Shown in pieces: positions 1-13,519 of a stretch of DNA of 64,000 nt. The position numbers and the translations under genes were made by a program. Numbering within the stretch: position 1 is the first letter of the stretch; the number at the start of each line of letters is the position of its first letter. The stretch is from the NCBI GenBank assembly GCA_038496675.1, contig CM076659.1:15267715-15331714 (forward strand), read 5' to 3'. Source of the stretch: Rachycentron canadum (taxonomy: Eukaryota > Chordata > Actinopteri > Carangiformes > Rachycentridae). Under the pieces are notes generated by a model, which did not search any database, had not been told where the DNA came from, and saw only the letters and a list, made by a program, of their open reading frames with translations.

Positions 1-1136
1 AGTGGGATGCTCTAATTGCACCTCTTTCATGGTGTGTGTGTGTGTGTTTGTGAATGTGTGTGTGTGAGTGTGCAAATGTGAGTGTCACCTGGCTTTTGTT
101 TGGACTGTGTGTGGGAAAACATTTGCTCATCTATAACTACACTACACAAACACTATAAGCTACATAACACACACATAAGGGGTGTGAAGTGTCTAAGTAC
201 AGAGAGCGAGAGAGAGACAAATAGAGAGAGAAAGGATACATGAATAGTATGACATATAATCAGTATAAGCGACTGTATGTGTAGCTGTCCCCATTTACGT
301 GGATGCACAACTTGTGCTTGCACACGTGCATCTGTACAGTGCTTCCCTCAGTCTCTTTTTGTCTGTGTTGTCCCCCAGTTGGGGGTGCTCTAAGTCCTTG
401 TATGACTCTGTTACTGCTTATATGTGTGTATGTATCCCTGGCTGTTACTATATCAAAGCTATGTGCCAATTTGGCATCTTTTTTGTCAGTTTTCCTGTAT
501 GCCTTTTAAAGGGGCACACTAAGCTCCCAGACACACATTCTAGTAATACACATTCCTCTTCAGTATATGACTAATAAAATTGTGAATGTTTGTTGGTGAG
601 CTGCTTACCAGCTCCCAGACATCTCTTCAGAAAGGAAAAAATTGTACTGTCTTTACTGTCTTTCTAACTGTCTTTTGGAAGAATGGTGTTCAATCCAAGG
701 AGCTCTGAAGACTCTGTAAAGGCTCAGCATTTACTAAGAAACTTTATATTGGACCTTCCTATGTAAAACTTCCTAGTCCATCAACAAACAAAGCAAGTTT
801 GAAAAGTAAAATAATAAAAAAAACCAAAACAAAAGTTTTATCCACTTCCTTCTCTTTTGATTTTTTTCTTTCACTCCCCTCTCTTTTGTCTATTGCTGCC
901 CCTCCCTTCTCATCCCTGTCCATTTGTTTTTCCCTTCGACTTCCTCTCTTTACTTTCTCTCTATCCATTCAGTTCCCTGTCAGTCTCATCCACTTGTGAT
1001 GCTTGTGGGTGCATATGTGTGTGTTTGTATGTATGTGGGCATGCCTGTGTGAGTGCAAACACATGGCGTGCTCTAAGTGGGCCATAGGCCTAAAGCTAAT
1101 CAATGATCGTCATTTAAGCCCATTCTCATCCTGCAA

Positions 1137-1144
<8 letters not shown>
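1..1144. other. Non-coding: GT-rich start, pyrimidine-rich tract
   Basis: GT-rich sequence near 30-70, a GA-rich piece near 200-235, and a T/C-rich tract at 840-970. Open frames here are short and low in complexity. No exon was recognised on either strand. Confidence 0.6.
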
Positions 1145-1191
<47 letters not shown>

Positions 1192-1691
1192 NNNNNNNNN
1201 NNNNNNNNNNNNNNNNNNNNNNNNNNNNNNNNNNNNNNNNNNNNNNNNNNNNNNNNNNNNNNNNNNNNNNNNNNNNNNNNNNNNNNNNNNNNNNNNNNNN
1301 NNNNNNNNNNNNNNNNNNNNNNNNNNNNNNNNNNNNNNNNNNNNNNNNNNNNNNNNNNNNNNNNNNNNNNNNNNNNNNNNNNNNNNNNNNNNNNNNNNNN
1401 NNNNNNNNNNNNNNNNNNNNNNNNNNNNNNNNNNNNNNNNNNNNNNNNNNNNNNNNNNNNNNNNNNNNNNNNNNNNNNNNNNNNNNNNNNNNNNNNNNNN
1501 NNNNNNNNNNNNNNNNNNNNNNNNNNNNNNNNNNNNNNNNNNNNNNNNNNNNNNNNNNNNNNNNNNNNNNNNNNNNNNNNNNNNNNNNNNNNNNNNNNNN
1601 NNNNNNNNNNNNNNNNNNNNNNNNNNNNNNNNNNNNNNNNNNNNNNNNNNNNNNNNNNNNNNNNNNNNNNNNNNNNNNNNNNNNNNNNNNN

Positions 1692-1736
<45 letters not shown>
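1145..1736. repeat. (AC)n / gap / (TG)n
   Basis: AC dinucleotide run 1145-1191, the 500-N gap, then TG run 1692-1736. Confidence 0.95.
1192..1691. other. Assembly gap, 500 N
   Basis: Exactly 500 N. The left flank is (AC)n (1145-1191) and the right flank (TG)n (1692-1736), so the repeat unit is inverted across the gap. True length is unknown. Confidence 0.99.
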
Positions 1737-1738
<2 letters not shown>

Positions 1739-2282
1739 TCAGGTGCACGCATGTGTTTGCAGGGTCAGTCTAAATGGAGATGTATTATTAGAAACCATTC
1801 TGAGCATGGTCACCGCAGTTCTCAAGCTAGGCAATCAGATCACTTAAGAGGCTGCTTGGTCTATGGTCTATGGCCTAAAGCTTCCTGTCTCCTCTTATGT
1901 GTGTCTCTCCCTCTCTATCCTTTAATGCCCCTCTCCAACACACACAAAAACCCTGGCAGCCATGGCCATCACCCCTTATCTCCTCTCTCCTCACCCTGCC
2001 TCTTCTCCTCTCTACCACCCCTGCCTCCTGTCCTTTACCTCCATGGGGGGAAAAGGACAAGGTCATGAAGATAAACATAGAAAAGTGAGAGTGAAAGAGA
2101 GAGAGACAGAGAGAGCTGAAATGAACCATCTCATTTGGACATTAGCCCCTGGGCGGCTGTGGTGAGAGGCTAGCTAGCCTAGCGGATAATGCCCAATTGT
2201 GTATGACATTATTTAGCTTCAGTTAGCCAGCTGCTTTGACAAGCTATTACTGGAAAGAATGAAGAGGATGGTAAGACTCCCT

Positions 2283-2286
<4 letters not shown>

Positions 2287-2334
<48 letters not shown>
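2287..2334 (+). repeat. (GT)24 microsatellite
   Basis: Uninterrupted GT run followed by a short GA run (gagagagagac). Confidence 0.97.
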
Positions 2335-2337
<3 letters not shown>

Positions 2338-3629
2338 AGAGAGAGACAGGTGACTTTACTTACACATCACTGGTGCACAGAGTAGTGTGCATATCACACA
2401 AATACACACTAATGCATGTGTGTATTTGTGTGTGTGTGTGTGTCTTGACAGCATGCTTAGTGGTCTGTTGCCATCCAAGCATGCACAGGGATGGACGACA
2501 TTACCACAGAGAGTCAGCTCTTTGTGCTGCATATGAACCTTGTTCACTCGAGTAGGCTGTTTAGTGAAAGGTCCCTTAACCCTGGCGACACTGAGGAATT
2601 TAATTGTAAAACACTTGAATCTGTTCCTACAGAATAGAATCACAAATAAGCATCCAGAACAATAACAGAAAGCATAAAACGTAGTAAATCCTCATATTGG
2701 AGAAGCTTGAACGGTTGATAAACTGACTGAATCACTGTGAACTCACCACCAATGCTTTTAGTACATTGTTCTCAACATGTGAACTGTGTTGAGTGATTGG
2801 TCAAAAAGATGTTTTCCCAAAATGAGCTGCAAACAAAAGTGATGTTGCGGGTTTACTTGTCCAGTTCATGTGACCGGTTCAGTTTTACTTGTGTTGTGTA
2901 TCAAGGAGAGAGTGACATTGCAGAATTAATCATGGTTATTTGTTTATCCTTTCCCAAATTAGTGTTCTCAACAACTGACAGTGTAATAGACAAACTGCAT
3001 TAGTAACCACTCATTAGTGTTTTAAATGCCATCTAATGTTTGTTTGATTTGCATTATTATAAAAGATATGGTAAATTCAATGGCTCAACAAGTGACTTCA
3101 TGTTGTCCAACTCTTTTATTTTGATTTTATGTTGCTTATTCTCTATGTCTATGTTGTATCATGTAGGTGTATTGTCTGCAACAGCGTGAAGGAAGGTTCC
3201 ATTTATGACACTATTATCATCAGCAATTGAAGATATTTTGCTCTGTGCCTCTGCCTCTTTTTCCTTTATTGGTAGATGCATGCATTTCCATGATATCTAC
3301 CATAACACCCATGAAGCTTGCCAACTCATCGCTCAGAGGATGAAAACAACTATTATGCTGTTATGCATGTTCCAGTTATATTTTTCTTAGTGCCGGTGAG
3401 ACCTAGGCTACTTAACAACTCACTCTGCATTACTGTTAGAAAGGAATTTAGACTTAGACTGTTGATCCACTGCTGTCTTAAGTGTTCACTCTCAAGGAAT
3501 CTGTAAAATGCTCTATAGCTATTTAGAAGCTGACAAAATATTTTTTGTCTGCAATCCACATTGGTGGAAAGAATTATGGAAAATTGAGGCTTAAACAAAC
3601 TGTTCAACGCACAACTTTGTGTTCGTGGC

Positions 3630-3630
<1 letters not shown>

Positions 3631-3671
<41 letters not shown>

Positions 3672-3680
3672 GTATTATTA
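3631..3680 (+). repeat. (ATT)n microsatellite
   Basis: tattattatt run with two agt interruptions near its 3' end. Confidence 0.95.
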
Positions 3681-3739
3681 TGTCATTGTTGAAGTCAGTT
3701 ATAATGTCACTGAGTAAAACTCATGTCGCCTCATGCCCT

Positions 3740-4030
3740 CAAACCTTATGACCATAAGTCATTTTTCCCTACCCCCAAATACGACCTATAGGTATGTATC
3801 CCATGCAAACTTAATGGACCTTCATCATCATGGTAACAGTAATAAATGTGATTAATGTTATAGAATGGTCACAGATTGTTTAGGTTTTGGCAGAAAAACA
3901 TGTTTAGCAAAAAAAATCTCTTGGTTCGATTACGTAAGCAAACATTGGCATTCAGGTTAAAATAAGTTCTTCCTTACGTTAGAGGACCTTCATCATCGTA
4001 GTTACAACAATAAACCTACTGTTGAAAAGC
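3740..4030 (+). repeat. Probable old interspersed repeat with an internal direct repeat
   Basis: ggaccttcatcatcatggtaac (3816 onward) recurs as ggaccttcatcatcgtagtta (3984 onward), each followed by an aataaa-type end. Between them lies taggttttggcagaaaaaca and text resembling a repeat common in percomorph genomes. The family name is not known to me and the borders are approximate. Confidence 0.45.
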
Positions 4031-7000
4031 AACACTGATTATCAGTTTCACAGAGCAAATGAGTTCTTGGGTCCTGTGTCAAAGTCCTGCATCAACCATC
4101 AACCATCATCCATCCACCCCATCCTCTGGCTATTCCAGACTTCTGTGTTCTATGTATTATGTCACCTCACTTCTTTTTTCGCTCCTGCCATAATTACCAT
4201 GGCTGCGATTGGTCTTGCAACAATATAATTTACCTGTGTTGTAATAAGCTGCTTCCGTAGACAAGCTGTTTTTTGTTGTTTTTTTTAACAAGAGAACAGT
4301 CTCTGTAAACTAATAGATAAAACATGGATAGACTTGGAGAGATGAGGAGAGAGAGGAGAGGCGAGGAGATAGACTAGGAGAGTGTCTAATAGAGATATAT
4401 CATTACACTGTTATATGTGTAATCTATTGTGCTGCCATTGAACAGCAGCAGCATGGGCTTGGCAGTAGGCCATGCACACACATACACACACATACACACA
4501 CGCTGTGCCTCCAGTGGGGCAGTAATAGAGGGTGTGAGTGTATTAGTCGCTACAGTCCAAGTGTTAAGTGCTGGCCTGGTGTGTGTGAGATCGATGACAG
4601 CCGGGCGGCCCCTTATTCATACACACACACCCACACATAGACACACACACTGCTGTAACACATAGCCTGAGGTCAGGGGTCATATACAAACATCTCTGTC
4701 TCTCAAACACATAAACATCTCTCTCTTTATTTCTGTGTGTGTGTGTATACGTATGTATCAAAAGCACATTCTGTGTCTATTACATCGACACACACATACT
4801 GACACTGGCAGACATACACCCATCCAGTCCTACGACCACAGGGAGGGGCCCGCTGTCAAGCACCAGTGGCCCATCGATACTCGGGTAGAGCACTAATGCC
4901 TGCTGTCTGCTGATGGACGCTGGCTTGCCTCCAGGGACCATTAGACTCACTGGGACACAGACAGACACACACTTACACAAACACACATTGGTACACTAAC
5001 ATGTCACATAAACAAACCTGGTACTTGCACGCACACACAGTATATAATACTTACAGGTTCAAACATCACAAATGTATAGTACATACATGTTTTTGCATTT
5101 TGGCATGAATTCAAAGCATCACTGTATAGACACAATGACATGCAGAGCAGTATTCACAGCAAATTTTAGGTAAGGTAAAGGAAGGGAATGACTGTTCATA
5201 TTTATGATGGCAAATAATGGGAACAGATTAAAATCACTGTAAAGGCACACATGTAGCCATGGTAAATTCCCCTCAATCTCGTGTTCAAGATTTACAGAAT
5301 CTTACTGAGAAGCAAACTTAATGTCTTACTATGACTCTTATTCCGACTTTCTCTTTCCTGTGAGTTTAAATATATTTTTACTGAGTAAGTTCTTCTGTTC
5401 AGATCCACCGCAGTGCTCCTCATCTGTCACAGTGCATTGCTGCTGTAGTAGTTTATGATGCCATCCCACACAATCCTCTTCTTTCCTGTCCTGAGCCAGG
5501 CAGTAGGGTCATTATGTCATCAGTGTTCACATGGCTAAAATCACCAGAGTGCTGCAGGATCAAGTGCTATGTGCTGATCCTTTGCTTTGCTATCCATCGA
5601 ACTGCAATCCAGACACCATTAGTGCTACTCTTTTCTACTTTACTGCGGCTCTTTGGTCCTTTTCTTCATTCTCTTTTCCTTAGCACCAGACCCCTCGTTT
5701 TCTGCAGCTCCCTCAAATCCATCCAATTTAGCACACTCACAGATCTCTATTACTCACTGAGTGTCAGACTCAGCACCTTTTTAGGTGAATTAGCTGAACA
5801 ACAGATGTGCTGAAGTGTGTGAAAGAGTAGAAGATGAGAGAACAGATACCAAGGAGACCCTACAGTCGATGAAGTGAACTTATTGGTCCATTTGTTTGAA
5901 AGCGCTCAGGTGTTGTCCAGTAAGATCTGAGTACGATCACAAGAAAATCTGCTATTTAATAATCAAATACAAAAGGCTGAGCAAAGCTACCACAGTGTTT
6001 CTTATAGGCTACATTTGGGCTCTACCAACAGTATATATATGACTAGATCCCAGACCTGTTCTCATTGGCCCTGAACAGAAAACTGACCATAAATCAGATG
6101 GTGTTTACATCAGAAGTTACAGTATATCGGGGTCTTGAGAGGGATAATGTTTACTTTTGGGGGATATATTGCAGATTATAAACAACACACAAGTGCAGTG
6201 TGTACTGCATATATAAGTTTGAGCCCCTGTGTATATTTAATATAGTGTATATAGTGCATACAATAAAACCAGCCTTGCTCCAGATGCCTGATTAACACTG
6301 CTATAAGGAAATGTAACAACAGTTTCTTTGGACATGTTAAATTGTTTGGATTGGAATGGCATTGATCTTCATGCCTAGCTGCATGCTTTTATTATCAACA
6401 GACTTTTTCTGAAGTTTTTTTTTTTTTTTTTTTTTTTTTAGCAATATAATTTTTTTTCTTACTTACAGGGCGGCTTTCATGTATTGTAACAATTTGATTA
6501 AAAGCCTAGAGTTATTATACTTTAAAAATGTCGCTGAATGGCATTGGGATCTCATTCAGTCTTTTGTATTCACAGCAGTCAGAATCAAGAAAAATGAGAA
6601 CCCAAGTCTGGTTTGGTTCCAGTATTGATATCTGTACTCTATGAATTCCTCATTAGGCCAGTTAATTACTACCCGACACTGCAACAGAGTCTTTGTTTTA
6701 CTGGCTCGGCACCATGAAAAGGCATCCCTAGAGCTCAGAGAAAACACAGTCCCATAATATAATAACATGAGGGAAAAAAGGAAGTGTAGCAAGTTACAAT
6801 AAAGCTCTTGACGCTTTTGGAGTATATTTGTATTAGAAAAAAAATGAAAGAATGTACAAGAATGATTAGAGTTGATAGAAACATGGGGAAAATTCCAAAA
6901 AGCTGGTGTATATAAATGCTGTGTAGTTGCTGATAGGGGCAACGTGCTTAGTGTGGAAGCTACTCTTTCTTGTTATATCTACCTCTTGTCTCATTTCTGT

Positions 7001-7606
7001 TTATTGATTTTAAAAAGAAAAAAAGAAGCACAAACAATAAAATGCCTCATCAAGTCCGGGTGTGGACAACAAACAAGAGCAGAGCTGCAGACTAGACAGG
7101 AATGGGGAGGAGAGGAGTGAGCAACACAGAGAAAAAAGATGCAAACAAAGTGAAGAAATCCGTGAAAGGACACCTTGAGAGAAAGAAAGAGAGGGATGGG
7201 TCCTGACAGGAGAAGGGGGCTGTCTACAGATTTGCCTGCATCAAACCCAGGCGCCTGTGGGCATCATCACAATACAGGCATATACACACACACACAAGCG
7301 CACATTCACACACAGATGCACAGTGATAACCCATCAGCACTGGCCAAGTGTTGTTTAATCCAACCTGACTTGCACTCGACAGAAAAAGCAAATTCACTTC
7401 CACTCACAGTCTGGAAAACGGAGCGCTCTTCACATAAATGGCAGCGCTCTGAATTACGCCATTTGTGTGTGTGTGTGTGTGCCCACTGGCATGCACACAT
7501 GTTTTACAGCTCATGTTTTTATTTTTGTGATGATTTTTTCAGTGTGTTTGTGTGTGTATGTGTTTACATGTATTGGTGGTGACAACCTCTTCAGCAGTAC
7601 CCCCTT

Positions 7607-8052
7607 CATTGTGTGACAGGCAGATAGCTAGGCTGCTCTGCTCCCTATTGTTAGGGGGTTGTCATCAAACCCTGCTTGTACAGCCAGTTATGCTGCCTGT
7701 GTGTGTTTGTGTGTGTGTACATGGGTGTGTGGGAGACAGAGTTTGCACTTTGTTGCGCATCGACGTCTTCATGTGTGTTAATGCGCACACCATTTTTTTC
7801 TGTTTGTGCATCAATGAGTATGCTTGTTTTTGCAAAAACAAGCATTTTCTGTGTATATGAGCACATGTGCCCAGGTAAGTGTGTGTGTTTGATTTGTTTA
7901 TCTGCTCCACAATGAGAGAGAGAAGAGAAGATCAGGGCTGACAAGCCATTGTTTGACAGACTGATAGTTTGGCTGGAGCGCTCTACTGTACTCCCCTCTC
8001 CTCTCCATTGTTATGTGACTTGTCATTAAGCCCTTGTTGTCCAGTCAAAATG
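7607..8052. repeat. Divergent direct duplication, copies 7607-7692 and 7947-8052
   Basis: Both copies read cattgtNtgacag, then gatag, ggctg, gctct, ctccc, attgtta, ttgtcat and finally ccagt in the same order, with small insertions in the second copy. GT-rich sequence and the 26-bp palindrome lie between them. No transposon family is recognised. It could be a duplicated regulatory element or two copies of an old repeat. Confidence 0.6.
7820..7845. repeat. Perfect 26-bp palindrome
   Basis: The sequence from a7820 to t7845, centred on TGCA (7831-7834), equals its own reverse complement with no spacer. It lies in a GT-rich stretch between two divergent copies of an approximately 90-bp duplication. 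Confidence 0.95.
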
Positions 8053-9188
8053 GGCAGGAGTGGTTGTTAGCCACAGCGCTGTCATTTGTGGAGAGGAGAA
8101 GGTGAGCCTAACGCACACACACATAAACACACATGCACAGATACAAGAGGGCAGAGGCTTAGAGAGTGGGTACCACAGATGTGGAAAATTATTTTTTTGC
8201 TCAGTATCTATGGTGCTCGATGTATTATTAACATTCTCATATAATATTGTTAAAAAAGACACAAGCTGTGTTGATGAAATTAGGAGTCCTGCTGTGTTGA
8301 ATGAGTTAAGGAGAATTTCCCCACCTTTGAAGAATAACCCAGCTCTGGAAATAAATCTGTATTTACATAAAAGGTGAATATTAGAAGATGGAAAATCCAC
8401 TGCCAGTGTAGGTGTATGAAAGGAAAACTTTGTCAACAGATTTCATGGATCCCCTTAGTCTTGTTAGATATTTGTTAGATAGCTTTAAATCTTTAATCTG
8501 TATAAAAGATGCTCGGGTAGAGTGAGAGTGGAATGAGGGATTGTTCTTCTTAAATAAAATTCCTGTTTTAGTTTAAGGAAGAGTTGGCTCTACCTCTCCA
8601 TCTATTGTGTAAGGCTGGAGTTAGTGAGAGGATATGTAACGGTGTCTCTGCCAACAAAGAGGAGTGCTGTAGGTATCTGTGGATTGCAGGTGTTTGCAGA
8701 TAAACCTCTTTAATTTCAACAACATGGCAAGGAAGCCAATTGGTTGATCCAACTCATATCAGAAGGATGGATTAAACAGAAATATATTAAAAAACTGTAC
8801 AAATATAAAATTTCTCTGAATGACCCCTGTGCATGCTCGCCTTTTTATAGTCTAGAAAAACATCTAGTACAGCGGTTTTAGGTGCAACACAAACATGACT
8901 GGATCCTCATCAACATCTTTAATAGTGTTGGTTTTCCACTTTATTCAAGAGCACTCAGGAAACCTTATATAATGTTGAGCACCTGCACTGCTGAACCAGA
9001 CAGATGTGCAGAGATGTGAAATGATGGACTTTTTGTCAGACAGAAAGGCCAGTATCCCTCTGTGGTCCATTTCCTGTGTCAGAAGGGAATGAGGGCAGAC
9101 ATCACTTCCTTCACAGGACAATCACACAGGAACAGACAAGGAGCCTCTAGAAGTGCTGTCATCGCCATAACAACCCTGACCGCAGCCA

Positions 9189-9193
<5 letters not shown>

Positions 9194-9240
<47 letters not shown>
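9194..9240 (+). repeat. (AC)n microsatellite
   Basis: Uninterrupted AC run. Confidence 0.97.
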
Positions 9241-9244
<4 letters not shown>

Positions 9245-10772
9245 GTATTGTTAGCTCCAAACTGTCAGTAAGCTTGGTTTATTGACATATTTCTGAAGCA
9301 TTGTGCATTTCTGTCTGTCTGTGTGGATGTCTCTCTCCCAGTCTCTCTTCCTGTGTGCATTTCTATCTTCTTATTTACTGAGTTTTTGTTTGGACTGAAT
9401 TTAGTCAAATATCTCTCCTCCTTCGATTTCTTACTCTTCATCCACAAAAGCACATCAGTTTGAACTCCTAAAAAACACCTTGCCCTCGGCAATATTTCAG
9501 CAACCACAGCCCTTAAAGTAGCACGTGCTGGTGGCCTGGGATTTTGAGATTCTGTATAAGTAAATGGTATGTCCCTTGTTCAAATCTGGCTGTCATTCCT
9601 TGTCGCGGTCCTCTCCTTTACCCCTTGTCAAGTCCCTACAATACAATAAAAATGGCAAATTGTTTGCGAATTATAAGCCGGCAGAAAATGACATTGATTT
9701 CTTAAAGAGCCCTTTAAGTTTGATCTCAACTCTTGATAGAGGTTCAGAGGTTTACTAATAAAAACAAATGATAGATGATAGAAAAAAAACTTACGCTTAA
9801 AGCAAGAACAAAATATAGAGACTTTATAGAAGTAATAGGACTTCGCAAGACCACTGTGCTGCACACTTGACCTGCAGTACTGCTTCTGGCCTGAAGATGG
9901 GAGTAGTGGCTGCAGTTTTACAGCCCTGTTGCAGTAGAGGAAGACCTATAGTACGCACACGCTACACACACAGAGCAGCTCCTTAGTGACTGTCTACTTT
10001 TCTTGTTTGAGCACAGACAAAACATACAATAGGATGTAATTACAAAGTGCAATAGTTTTATTTAAATAGTCTTGTAGTTTTCTTTGTAATAGTCCCAATT
10101 AATTTTCCTATTGGAAAGTTATTCTTTATCTGCAGTTGATGTAGGATTTAACACATTTCAGGGAGTGTAGTTTATTTTTGATTTAACTTGCCCTGTGTCT
10201 AAGGGTCAATTCTATTCTATTCTATTCTATTCTATTTCGCAGGAGTGAGAAAAAGGGGTAGGGTGAACAGTTGATTACACATTGTCACTCTCTACATATT
10301 TGCCTTGATGTGTGCTCTTATGTGTGCTCTTAATTGATTGACCTGGTGCTATGGATCGCCTTGTGGTCGGCAGCAGTCAATAATGCCAGGTCTTAGTATT
10401 CCTGGGTGAGAGGGAGCGAAAAAGAATTGGGGGGAAAAAGACAGAAAGAAAGAGAAAGAGACAGAAGATATTGATCAGGTGCTGTGTGCATCGAATTCCA
10501 AGTTTACCTGACCTTCCAAACTGCTGCCATCATCACTGCAGTACACCAGCTTCCTCTCTCGCTTTCTTCCTGCCTTCCTCACTTCACTGTCCTTTTGTCT
10601 CAGCCCCGTGTGGATTTGTGCATGTGTGTGAGAGCGTGCACATCAGTGTGAGTTTGAGTGTGTGTGTTTGTGAGTGTGTGTGTAAGCATGCTTGAGCTGC
10701 AGATAAAGCCTAAATTGAGCTGTTTTGATTGTTCACTGAGAGTGCCTGCAGCACAAGGCCCCTTGGCTGAGG

Positions 10773-10774
<2 letters not shown>

Positions 10775-10805
<31 letters not shown>
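10775..10805 (+). repeat. (CA)n microsatellite
   Basis: CA run of 31 nt. GT-rich sequence lies about 100 bp upstream (10620-10690), so opposite-strand complements are close together. Confidence 0.95.
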
Positions 10806-10808
<3 letters not shown>

Positions 10809-12181
10809 CTCACATTCAGCCCGCTCCAGTCACTTTGCACTCCTTCTGTCTTGCTTTTTTATTAAGTGGTGTTGGCAAGAGCAGTGAAAATTCTTTTAAT
10901 TACTAGTCAGAGTAACTTTCTGTCTCTGGAATGACGCGGGCTATTTGTTTAGACCAAACTGTGAAAAAAAGCCTCCTGTGTGTCTTAATGTCTCTCTGCC
11001 ACTAATCTGGGTTTACACAATTAGTTTTTTGGGACTTGATTAGCTTTAGGCCTAACTATAAGGAGGTTGTTTTTTGGAAGGTATCTTGGAAAAGAAATAA
11101 TTTTTTTGGAGACTAGTATTTGTAGAGAGGGCAACTACAAGGACATTTATTGGTCAATCCTCAGTTACTTTGGCTAATGTATTAGATGAACTAATGGCAA
11201 TCAAATGATCTTTCAAATAGTCTTTCTAATATTATTATGTATATTGTATATATATTATATATATATCTGTTGGCAGATGAATGGAGTCATGTAGAAAGAT
11301 TTCTTACAATGTAGTGAGCATGAGATTTCAGAGAATATTGAAATGTATTGTGATGCCAGGGATGTGATTTTTTCCAGAAATATGTAAGTAGGTTTGTCTT
11401 ATCTGACCCTAATGAGAGATGGCTCAAATAAATGAGATAAAAGCTGAGCTGTTGCTAAAACATTTTCTTATTAGTTTATTTATACATCATTTTTGCTGTT
11501 TGCTGTGTTTGTTGTGAGGGGTTAACGTAAGTAACAGACTGTGAGTGTGTTGTAGACCTCAAGTTGCTCACATAAATTTCCAAAAGTTAAAAAAAAAAAA
11601 AAAGTCAATTACTTTATGAAAATGAAAACTGGTATATATAAATATTATGCAATTTCACAACATCATGTCACGTCGCTGAAAGAAACTTGACAATAAGACT
11701 TGCACACTTTGGTCCAATGCAGGAGTTTAATGATAAGAATAAGCTTTTGGTAACATTTTACCTAAAAAAAAAAAAAAAAAACATCTGGCAGTAACTGGCT
11801 GCCATACTTGAATACTTTCTTTGGACCTGAGTGTGCAGAGTCTTTTTTTCTACATATAATAACATATAAACAAATTAATTCTAGTACTCAATAGTGGTCT
11901 CCCATGGCAATCCCTCTCCTCATATATTAGCTTTAAAAAGATGCATTGGCATTTCTGGTTTCACAGGGATTTAAGAGGGGAAATACATATTTGTTGATTT
12001 GTAAAGGGAATGAACCTGAACCGGAGTCCAACGATACCATACAATTATGCAAATGCACACTTAAAAACAAACTGCATGCAAAACGATTTGGCAGAAACAC
12101 TTTAGGAGAGTAAGAGGTGTGTATGTGTACACATAGATGTTGGCATCTGAAAACAACTGCACTGGACATTGTTCTGTGGCT

Positions 12182-12183
<2 letters not shown>

Positions 12184-12235
<52 letters not shown>

Positions 12236-12240
12236 ACACA
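12184..12240 (+). repeat. (AC)n microsatellite
   Basis: AC run with one GA interruption at 12231. Confidence 0.96.
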
Positions 12241-13493
12241 CTCCAGGGATGATGTCTGGCTAGCTGGATAAAGTAGTGCTATTGTAATTCGATAGATGGC
12301 TTTCCCTAAGATAATCTGCCTTAAACAGATGATCATTTTGGGAGTAGATTTGATTGATGTGGGACAGGCAGAGAAAGAACAAGACAGAGAGGGAGAGGGA
12401 GTATGTTTGTATTTTTAAGTGTATGTGTGTGTGTTTGTGTGTGAGAGAGAGAGAGAGGAGTGAGAAAGAGAGAGAAAAATAAAAAGGGTACATATGAACA
12501 TTATGTTGTGCCAGCTGGAATCTAAATGATGTTCATACTGGGACTTGTGTGTCTCTGTTTCTCTGGCCCTCGTCATGTTGTCATTGTTCATTTGACCAAT
12601 CACATATTTCTGTTTTCTCTTATTTTATCTCTTTTTGTATAGTATTTGGAATTTGTTGTGACGGTGAGAGCCTTTGCTCACGTTGATTTTTGCATTGCAT
12701 TATTTCATGTCATAGCATTAATACACTACATTTGTTTCGTGATCTGTGAGAGCTTCAGTGTGGTTTGACTTAACCTTAGTTTTATATCTCCATTGGCATA
12801 TTGAAAAACATATTGCGGTTTATTCAGGCAGGAGCAACCAGCTTAATTGATTTTAGGATAGAAATAGGTCTGGCCATATATTTGGTTTTACTTTTTAGGG
12901 CTCTAACTCCCAGAATGCAACCTTAGAGCATTAAGTTGCGCGCTGTTATGAAAACAAACCTTATTAACCAACACTACATGTATCATTTTTCACTGGCAGA
13001 TTTTTTTTTAAAGATTTGTTACAAAAAATAAAATTTCTCACTTCCGTGTGTTATCTCTACGCAAATAGTTTTGTTTTGTGTGGTTTGTTTTGGCAGAATA
13101 AACCAAAGTCATCTGCAGTAAGTGAAAAAATAGGTTTTCCTAATGAGGGGAAATTGACCTCTTGAATATTCTTACCCCCGCTAACCTTTTGCAAATGGCT
13201 TTTCATAATATTCAGAATTCATACAATTTATTTTCTGAATCTTAAACAGATGCTGCTTTCCATTTTTCTGCCTCTCTCCTCATTAGCTTCTCCAGGGTAC
13301 CCACACCTCCTTATCCAACGTCCACCATCCCTCCTCAGTCCCCTGTGGTACTATGAGTGGCCTTTCATTTGCCCTAAAAGGGAGATGGTGGAGTGAAAAA
13401 AAACCAAAAAACCTTCCTTCCTGTTCCTTCTGTCCACTCACTTCAATCTGCAATGTATTTTGTGTTTTCCTCTCCTGGCCTCACACTCTTTCC

Positions 13494-13519
13494 CTCTCTC
13501 TCTCTCTCTCTCTCTCTCT
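13494..13519 (+). repeat. (CT)13 microsatellite
   Basis: CT run within a longer pyrimidine-rich tract. Confidence 0.95.

Larger units (their letters stand above)
1737..7560. other. Non-coding, with CA/GT clusters
   Basis: Apart from the listed repeats, CA-rich clusters lie at 4470-4500, 4620-4650, 4780-4990 and 7280-7320, and a T run at 6413-6439. 4830-4945 is a GC-richer, repeat-free block that could be a conserved regulatory element. No coding exon was recognised. Confidence 0.5.

Noticed and set aside
1003..1773. 256-codon open frame across gap 1
   Set aside because: It consists of dinucleotide-repeat translation (Thr-His, Val-Cys) and 500 N. The same applies to the long frames across gap 2 (21659-22421) and gap 3 (52158-52904).
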